From Phallus indusiatus (lineage: Eukaryota; Basidiomycota; Agaricomycetes; Phallales; Phallaceae), in the NCBI GenBank assembly GCA_027605045.1, contig JAQFWX010000175.1, forward strand, positions 1 through 64,000: a DNA stretch of 64,000 nucleotides. The letters are read 5' to 3'. A program made the position numbers and the translations under genes. Positions within the stretch are counted from its first letter, which is position 1; the number at the start of each line of letters is the position of its first letter. Positions 58,002 through 64,000 of the stretch are shown here, piece after piece. The notes under the pieces were generated by a model. The model had not been told where the DNA came from, made no database searches, and saw nothing but the letters and a program-made list of their open reading frames with translations.

Positions 58002-60009
58002 TTACTTCTCTTTCTCTAAAATTTTCGCAACAGCCAACTGTCGAACTCGTCTACAAGCATTCATTGTATGCCGATTGTGCGTCTTGAATGCCCAAGTTGC
58101 GTCTTGCCAAATAATCTCTCCTTCTTTGACTCTAACAGAGTAAGGCCGGAAGATTGCAGCCCCTCCGGGCTTGATTTGAATTGTAGTTAAGCGATAATCT
58201 CTTATAGATTAAACATTGTTCACTTACATGGTCCTTCATAAACTTGGTGACGTCTACGAGATAATCGTAGATAACGACAAAACATTTCGTAGCCGAAGGA
58301 GATGTTCTGATATATTGTTCCGCTTCTTCGTAGCTGAAAACAGGTCCCGTCCATGGCACTCTCTCTAGTTGTCCTTCATGAAGTGGTAATGGCTCGTTAG
58401 AGCGCTCTGCTCTGCGTTTTGTTGACATGTATTTCATGGCGTACTCAATGTCTTCATCGTCAGCTCGTTTTAACTTGGTGATGAACCCGATCTGCGCTAA
58501 CAAAAGGATTAACCATTTGGAAGGGTCATACTCAAACTTCCCAGGAGATGCGCGATAGTCAAAAGGGAATGCATGCTGTAAGACAATCAAAGTTTAATGA
58601 TGGAAAGGAAACTCAAATGAGTTTCTTCACGTGCTAAAGTCAATCTGCTCGTTAGTCTATATGAGTTACGATGGAGGAAGGTTCTTACAAAATTATGGTT
58701 CCCTTCTCCCAAAGAGATTACTGCTAGAAGCTTCACCCGAGACAGATTCGTAAAACCCTGTACGCCTTTTTGTTTTATGAAATGAACTTACAGGATTGCC
58801 TTTGGCTGACATCTCGTCGGTATAGTTTTGAGGACCTTTCCAATGCGCGAGCCTAACGCAAATTTGGAATTATCAACAATTGTCAAGACTTTATAACATA
58901 CGAATTTACGACAAATGTTGTGTGCCAGACTAGGAATCTTATCAGCCGGACAATTCCGAAATAATGTCAAGCCATAAAAGACGTACTGATTATTTTGTGC
59001 ACAAAACCTCCCCAAACGAGTATCCCAATCGTGTCATTCCAAAGGCGACCGATAAACATTGGAATGACAAAGCCAATGGTAATTGCAAGTAGGACTGTGA
59101 GCATCATTATGTTTTCTTTTTTGAAAAAAATTTGGACGCGTGCGCACGATAGTATTTATCTTGGAATTCTACAACTTAAGATAAAGCTGAATTAGTTGGA
59201 TCGTGATTGCGTCTACTGAGAAAGACATACCCGGATCGCGCTTTAAATCATTCTTATCAACGGACCCTAGCTTGGGATATCTTGGATCGAAGAACAGCCA
59301 TCCAATATGAGAGAAATATAATCCCCTCGAAAAAGCGTATCTTTGGGAAGGTATGTAGTCTCAGCAGTCATTCGCAATATTATTAGCCAAGTTGACACAA
59401 ACGGGTCATGGACGGGATCATCAGTAAATCTCTGGAAAAATCAAGGTTGTCCATTAATTATGATTCAAACATAGTTGAGAAGAACTCAATATTAATTGAA
59501 AGAACGTACGTGATGCAGCCGGTGTCTGACGGACCTGATATGAATTCAGAAGTTATTTTTACGATACACTAGAACAAAGCGCTTACCACCACTAAGAAAA
59601 AGGTTATACATGTGATGCATCGTGAATTACCAAGAATATGTAGAAGTTTACCTTGATAGATTCTTGAAAAGCCAAAGTTCCAAATATGGCTAATACGATA
59701 CGAGTGCCCAATGACGCCGAAAACGCTCTATGACACCAAAGGCGATGATATCCAACAGTGATGCTGTAGTTAAAATGTTATGCATCCCCGTTTCATCAAA
59801 CTTGTAAACACATACCCGAACCCGGAGCAAAGCCACAAGAAAAACGTCAAGATTAGGGTCTTTGTCTGTACCATCGACCAAGGAACAACGTAAACCACCC
59901 CAAAAAAAGCCCCGAGATGGAATCCGAAGACAATAAATACGTTGCGCCAACTGATTGGGGGAGAAGTGGATATAGCATGGGCGTCGACGTCGGTTTTCCT
60001 TGGATGCAT
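58002..60009 (-). CDS. Delta-9 fatty-acid (acyl-CoA) desaturase with cytochrome b5-like C-terminus, copy B
   Basis: This has the same function and layout as copy A: 14 exons with identical exon lengths, 421 residues. The start MHPRKTDVDAHAI was chosen because it is the first ATG and aligns with copy A. The histidine boxes HRLWCH, HRLHH, NSLAH and HNFHH are complete. The 5-nt exon is at 59591-59587 and the 3-nt exon at 58633-58631; both sit in introns that differ in length from those of copy A. Copy B keeps the more usual NSLAHW and DPVHDP, where copy A has NSIGHR and DPVNDP, so B looks closer to the family norm. The C-terminal DHPGG and RHTMNA heme-domain residues are present. The two genes lie about 3.1 kb apart, head to tail. 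Confidence 0.85.
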
Positions 60010-60248
60010 GTCAGAGGAACAGCGTGAGCCTCAGTGAGGTAAACACGTTGCTGCACCGTCCCATTGCATCTCGGCTCAAGAAAAAGGCTAACAACGTACG
60101 AGAATACTTTTTGATTTACATATGAGAAAATAATTAGTTTAAATTAGCGGTGCATTGCATCTATTCACGGCATCGGAGACTCAAAAAGTCTCATTTATTG
60201 TGATGACCGCAGCCCGGATGCTTCCGGACGACCCAGAACAAGGGAGTC
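60010..60248. promoter_or_regulatory. Divergent intergenic region, desaturase B and RING gene
   Basis: Desaturase B reads left and the RING gene reads right from this 240-base gap, which must hold both promoters. No specific site is claimed. Confidence 0.35.
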
Positions 60249-61102
60249 ATGCCACTTGTTATTGATCCATCATCAACTTGCGATATCTGCCTTGAGCACT
60301 ATTCTTCACAAAGGCAATGCCATGCCATTCCTTGTGGTGAGAACAAAATTACTTTTGGGGCCCATCCAGATTATCAATTCTTGAAATATTTCATCTGAAT
60401 CTGACAGGACATACATTTTGTGGTCAATGCCTTCCTCAAATCAATGGTCATAAATGTCCGCTTTGTCGGGCGAATATGCGCGCTACTAACAGCCGAGTTG
60501 GAAATAAACTATGTGTCGATTTCGCGCCAGCTACCCCTGCTTCGTCGTCTCATGCGTTATCTGCTCAGCAACAGAATCATCTCGGGGCATATGTATTGCG
60601 AAAATGTCATGAAATCTCGAAGACGACGACTATTCAAGCTGCAATTGGAATAGCTCTGGAAGCTATAAACTTTCTGGAATGCACACCGAGCAATCCTTAT
60701 CAGGTAGCCATTTCTTTCGTACACCGTAGTTTATGAATCTCATCGTAGCAGATCCGCTTAAAACGTCTTCTCCTTCAGTGTCTGGATAACGAAGTATTTC
60801 TCATCTTGACTGATAACAAGCGATACAGTCTAGCCGTGAGAGCAAGCTATGAAAGCAGAATTCAGGAATTAGAAGAAACAATCATACGTACAACCATGAA
60901 ACTACATATGCGCAGTCATCTTGACCCGTTGAATCTGCAAGCCGAGCTCCTCAATCTCAAGATTCTCATCCTCAAAGAAAAAGGTATTGTGCAACTTTTT
61001 TTTAAATGCCTTGAAAACTGACAGCTGAAGATTGATTCATCTAAAATAGTTCATCGGAAACTCCAGTGTCTTCCCAAGGAACTAGGAGCAGTGGAAAGAT
61101 AA
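60249..61102 (+). CDS. RING-finger protein (probable E3 ubiquitin ligase)
   Basis: Exons 60249-60336, 60408-60703, 60752-60983 and probably 61050-61102 join in phase to 222 residues. A C3HC4 RING is complete at the N-terminus: C11, C14, C29, H31, C34, C37, C46, C49 (STCDICLEHY, then PCGHTFCGQC, then KCPLCRANM). The first intron splits the PCGH motif. The rest is helical with a coiled-coil-like stretch (SRIQELEETIIRTTMK). The last junction is uncertain: a 41-nt intron to 61024 would instead give a stop at 61033-61035. Such RING proteins act as E3 ligases; the target is unknown. Confidence 0.8.
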
Positions 61103-61460
61103 TGCTTGTATTCGACACTGAAGACGACACACGCGCCGGTTCCGCGTGAAAGGACTTGGGATTGAGTTGTTCACAATCTAATGCGCCATCTTATTTACAA
61201 ACTATAATTACCGAGTTGTACTCGTTAGTCTCTTAATTCGCCAGTCAGAATATATGTATTATACCTAGGCCTAGTCTTTACATCCGATTCGTTGACCATT
61301 GAACTGCGAGTATACTTTTTCTTGCGATTCCTAATTATTCAAAAGAAAAAAGAGAAACACTGAATTTATACGTAAACAATAAAATGGGACTCAAAATCAA
61401 AGAGACCAGTTCTTTGCAATCATATCGGATTTCATTTAACGAGCTACAACGGTGATAATA
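61103..61460. other. Intergenic, no gene
   Basis: This is AT-rich DNA between the RING gene and the inverted-repeat element. Confidence 0.4.
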
Positions 61461-61947
61461 GGGGGTTTCACGTAGGTGAATTCCAACGTGAACTCGGCCT
61501 GAATTCGGTCTTGAATTCGGTCTTGAACTCGTCCTCGGAATTCTCCGGAAATCAGTTTTGGAGTTTGGTTTGGAGTTCAGTGGGAAAGCAGCTCTGGAGC
61601 TGCTTTCCCAGTTTGATCAAAAACTCCATTCGCTAACTCGGTCTGAACTCTCGCTTAATTTTTTGATCTGATTAAATTATTTTCTATGTCCGTATAAGGT
61701 ACCAATTAATTATTATTAAATTCCACATTGGTCCATCAATTCCCATCAATTTTTAGTGAAAATGCGAACTGGAATTCAAGTGGAATTGCCGAAGGGGGGG
61801 GTTTCACGTAGGACAAACTCCATCTGAACTCCATCTGAACTCGTCTGATAACTCGATGATAACCTAGAGTTTCACCACGAGTTCAAGAGGGAGTTATCCG
61901 TCGAATTTAAAGCGAATTCAGAGCGAGTTCACCTACGTGAAACCCCC
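61461..61947. mobile_element. MITE-like element with GGGGGTTTCACGTAGG terminal repeats
   Basis: GGGGGTTTCACGTAGGTGAA at 61461-61480 is matched in exact inverted form at 61928-61947. TA flanks both ends (61459-61460 and 61948-61949), as expected for a Tc1/mariner-type TA target. A second direct copy of the left end, GGGGGTTTCACGTAGG, starts at 61797, so a shorter unit of 151 bp can also be drawn to the same right end. The interior holds many GAACTC/GAGTTC and GAATTC motifs and no coding frame. Confidence 0.8.
61581..61610. repeat. Perfect 14-bp inverted repeat inside the MITE
   Basis: TGGGAAAGCAGCTC and GAGCTGCTTTCCCA are separated by two bases. It could form a strong hairpin. Confidence 0.9.
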
Positions 61948-62805
61948 TAATGAATTTTCAACTGACAAACCTCTTGCCGAAACGCGCGATCTTCCCCCGA
62001 CTAGTAGAGCCTTCCACCCAACACGCATAAACTGATCATAACCTTTAGGCTAATTTTTTTTCTCATTATCCAGGACGATTTTGACACAGCAAGACCGACT
62101 GGAGCTGGAAACCCGATATTTATCCTCTGTCAGCTTAAGTTAATGAGGCCCGCTGCACCATGGCCACTGGCAGCATCTCAATCGAGTAGTACATAAATAC
62201 AACTACAAGTTTTACAAAATTCAAAACAACTCGCATGACGACCCGGTCCATCATGCGCAGCTTAACCGAATGGTTATGTTGAAAGATTACAAATACATCT
62301 GCAGTTGCCTGCTGCCCAATGCATATTAGAAATCCCGATGTTGATCAGAACTCGCACCCGATTCCACATCTTTCAAGCTGGAACTGTGATCAACGTTCAG
62401 TACGACCTCGCGCGGCGTTAAATTCTCCATCGGATAGTCGGACTGAAGGAGATCGCGACCTTGCGCATTATGAAGAATGTTTCTATTATGCTTGGGAGAT
62501 GCAGTGAAAGAAATGGAGGTGGAGGTATGTTGATCTTCGCTGACGTGGGAGAATCCTGTTCCTCCCAGTTCTTTGAGATTTAGAAGTATACGTGGGGGCT
62601 TTATTTGGGAAGATTAGCGCATATAGCAGTTAAACTAAATTCTGTGGTTCTTACAATTATTCCCAGGAATGAGACGATATAACTGGATGTGCTTTGAGAT
62701 TTTAAATTGGCACGGTTCATGAAAGTGCTTACTATTCCAAGGGAAGAGCCTGTGATACTTGTAACTTTATGAGTATGGCGGTGGTTAAAAAGAATACTGA
62801 CAAAA
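61948..62805. other. Gene-poor stretch with one weak small frame
   Basis: A 62-codon plus-strand frame (62319-62507) reads smoothly (RNPDVDQNSHPIPHLSSWN) and an ATG 85 bases upstream could join it through a very short intron. No family, signal peptide or promoter makes this convincing. Otherwise nothing is recognised. Confidence 0.3.
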
Positions 62806-63922
62806 TTAAACTCTAATTAAGCATACCGCAAAGAAGGAGAAAGGAGAAAGGAGAAAGGAGAAAATACCAAAAAAGAAGAAATACGCCCACAGTCCATCTC
62901 TGAAGAAGATGATATACAACTGGTTCGTTCCTCTTCCAAGTTTGTAGGCTTCTATTTGTAGATAAACAAATCGTCCCAAGACCAAGCCGAACAAGAGAGT
63001 TTGAAAAATCAGCTCTGTGATACTAACGACAGGTCATTTATCTAGGAATATTTATCCGAAACGAATTGATAACACCTACAGCACAGCGAACTCTAACTTG
63101 GGAATCGAGGAAGTTATACACTCGTCTATAACACGAGGGAATAATTCGGCCAAAATCGTTGTCGGAATGGCTCGATATTCTGTTCCGGTCAACGAAGCAA
63201 AGACGAAGTTTATAATGGTGCAAATGACGTAGGCTATGCCTAGCACAGTGAGAACCGTCTTGTTTCTCGCGTAAAATGCATAAACTGGGCAGCGTGGTTG
63301 GAACAATTTGTGTCTAGAGATGGAGGGAAATAAACGATACGCACTTCGGAAAATGAAGAATATGTCGGCAATAGAGATCGCTGCTGTAGTTGCTATATCA
63401 GTGAACCATAATAGCCCTCCACAAATGTTGTGTGTGGTGTTGAATATCCCAGTAACGATGGCCAAGTCTACCCTATCGACGGTAAAACAGAATCAGAACC
63501 AATTTTCTAAACGATTGATCTCTTCTATGGGACATACGTTTGACTTATAATTGGTAGATATCTCATCAGAATATAAAGAACGCTGACAAGATTGAATGGT
63601 CTCCTGATGTAAGTTAAGGTTAACGCTCGCAGGGTACGGTATATGCTTAAGCTCACATCCAAATGAAGGCAATCTATGGGAGAGATATACTCAGCAAAAC
63701 GCGCAATAGTCTAGGTCGATTAGCGGTTACCTCATGATTAATGCTCAGGAAGAAATCCCAATATAATAAAACCGCTGCTGACACTGCACAATGATGCACT
63801 ATGTCAAAAAAAGTATATGCATAACACTGAAAGGAAGCCTTACCCAAATTTAGGTCACTTGGAAATGTAGACTGAGCTATCTGCAGAATCACCTCAGGAG
63901 AGAATTCAGCAAGACTGGACAT
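62806..63922 (-). CDS. DUF6533-type multi-pass membrane protein, seven exons
   Basis: Exons 63922-63844, 63798-63731, 63673-63657, 63603-63538, 63472-63345, 63284-63085 and 63012-62806 join in phase to 254 residues. The N-terminal part fits the DUF6533 pattern: SAAVLLYWDFFLSINHEI, then FIWMRPFNLVSVLYILMRYLP. Later membrane segments include WFTDIATTAAISIADIFFIFR, KTVLTVLGIAYVICTIINFV, QTLLFGLVLGRFVYLQIEAY and FFFFGIFSFLLSPFSFFAV. Exon 3 is only 17 nt but supplies the NHEIAFIWM junction that joins the two halves of the domain. The 63084/63013 junction is the least certain. A GGAGAAA tandem repeat lies in the last exon. Function of the family is unknown. Confidence 0.75.
62836..62863. repeat. 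7-bp tandem repeat within the DUF6533-type coding region
   Basis: GGAGAAA is repeated four times on the plus strand, inside the last exon of the minus-strand gene, where it encodes part of a Phe/Ser/Leu-rich membrane segment. Confidence 0.9.
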
Positions 63923-64000
63923 GATTGTTAACTGAGAGTTTCAAGTTGCTGAGGCGAGGTTTCTTGTCAACGATACTTGCAGTTGAGCGGACTTGGGGAC

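Overview
The window reads as nuclear DNA of a filamentous basidiomycete, most likely an Agaricomycete. The evidence is small phase-consistent introns of mostly 45-70 nt with GT..AG borders and CTAAC/CTGAC-type branch points, proteins of families expanded in Agaricomycetes (DUF6535-type, DUF6533-type, F-box), a C-terminal cytochrome b5-type delta-9 desaturase, and an intron-containing nuclear tRNA-Lys. Nothing bacterial or organellar is seen.

Region 1 (about 1-39,700) is a tandem array of an old cassette. Each cassette holds a forward DUF6535-type membrane-protein gene, then a divergent pair of low-complexity, Ser-rich genes (one on the minus strand, one on the plus strand), then a repeated spacer leading to the next DUF6535 promoter. 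Five DUF6535 copies end or lie at 1-454, 6154-9776, 13252-16620, 21387-24650 and 32687-35843, and a sixth decayed remnant lies at 28690-28985. Only the copies at 21387 and 32687 keep clean four-exon models (1027 and 991 codons of product), and both have had their 3' coding ends replaced by transposable-element insertions that supply the stop codon. The other copies carry frameshifts or are cut by the window edge. The divergent pair genes are decayed in every cassette. One contains a 13-bp minisatellite of 27 perfect units. LINE, copia, solo-LTR and unknown insertions account for much of the rest.

Region 2 (about 39,700-64,000) is a more ordinary gene-bearing segment. It holds a TIR element at the boundary, tRNA-Lys(UUU) on the minus strand, a three-exon multi-pass membrane protein, three F-box proteins, a small secreted cysteine-rich protein, a NYN-domain (PIN-like RNase) protein, two tandem 14-exon delta-9 fatty-acid desaturase genes, a RING-finger protein, a MITE-like inverted-repeat element and a DUF6533-type membrane protein.

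The most striking observation is that both desaturase paralogs need two micro-exons, of 5 nt and 3 nt, to complete the catalytic site. The 3-nt exon encodes one of the metal-ligand histidines of the third histidine box, and both micro-exons are conserved although the surrounding introns have diverged. Exon models were built by eye and by phase bookkeeping; no alignments or database searches were run.
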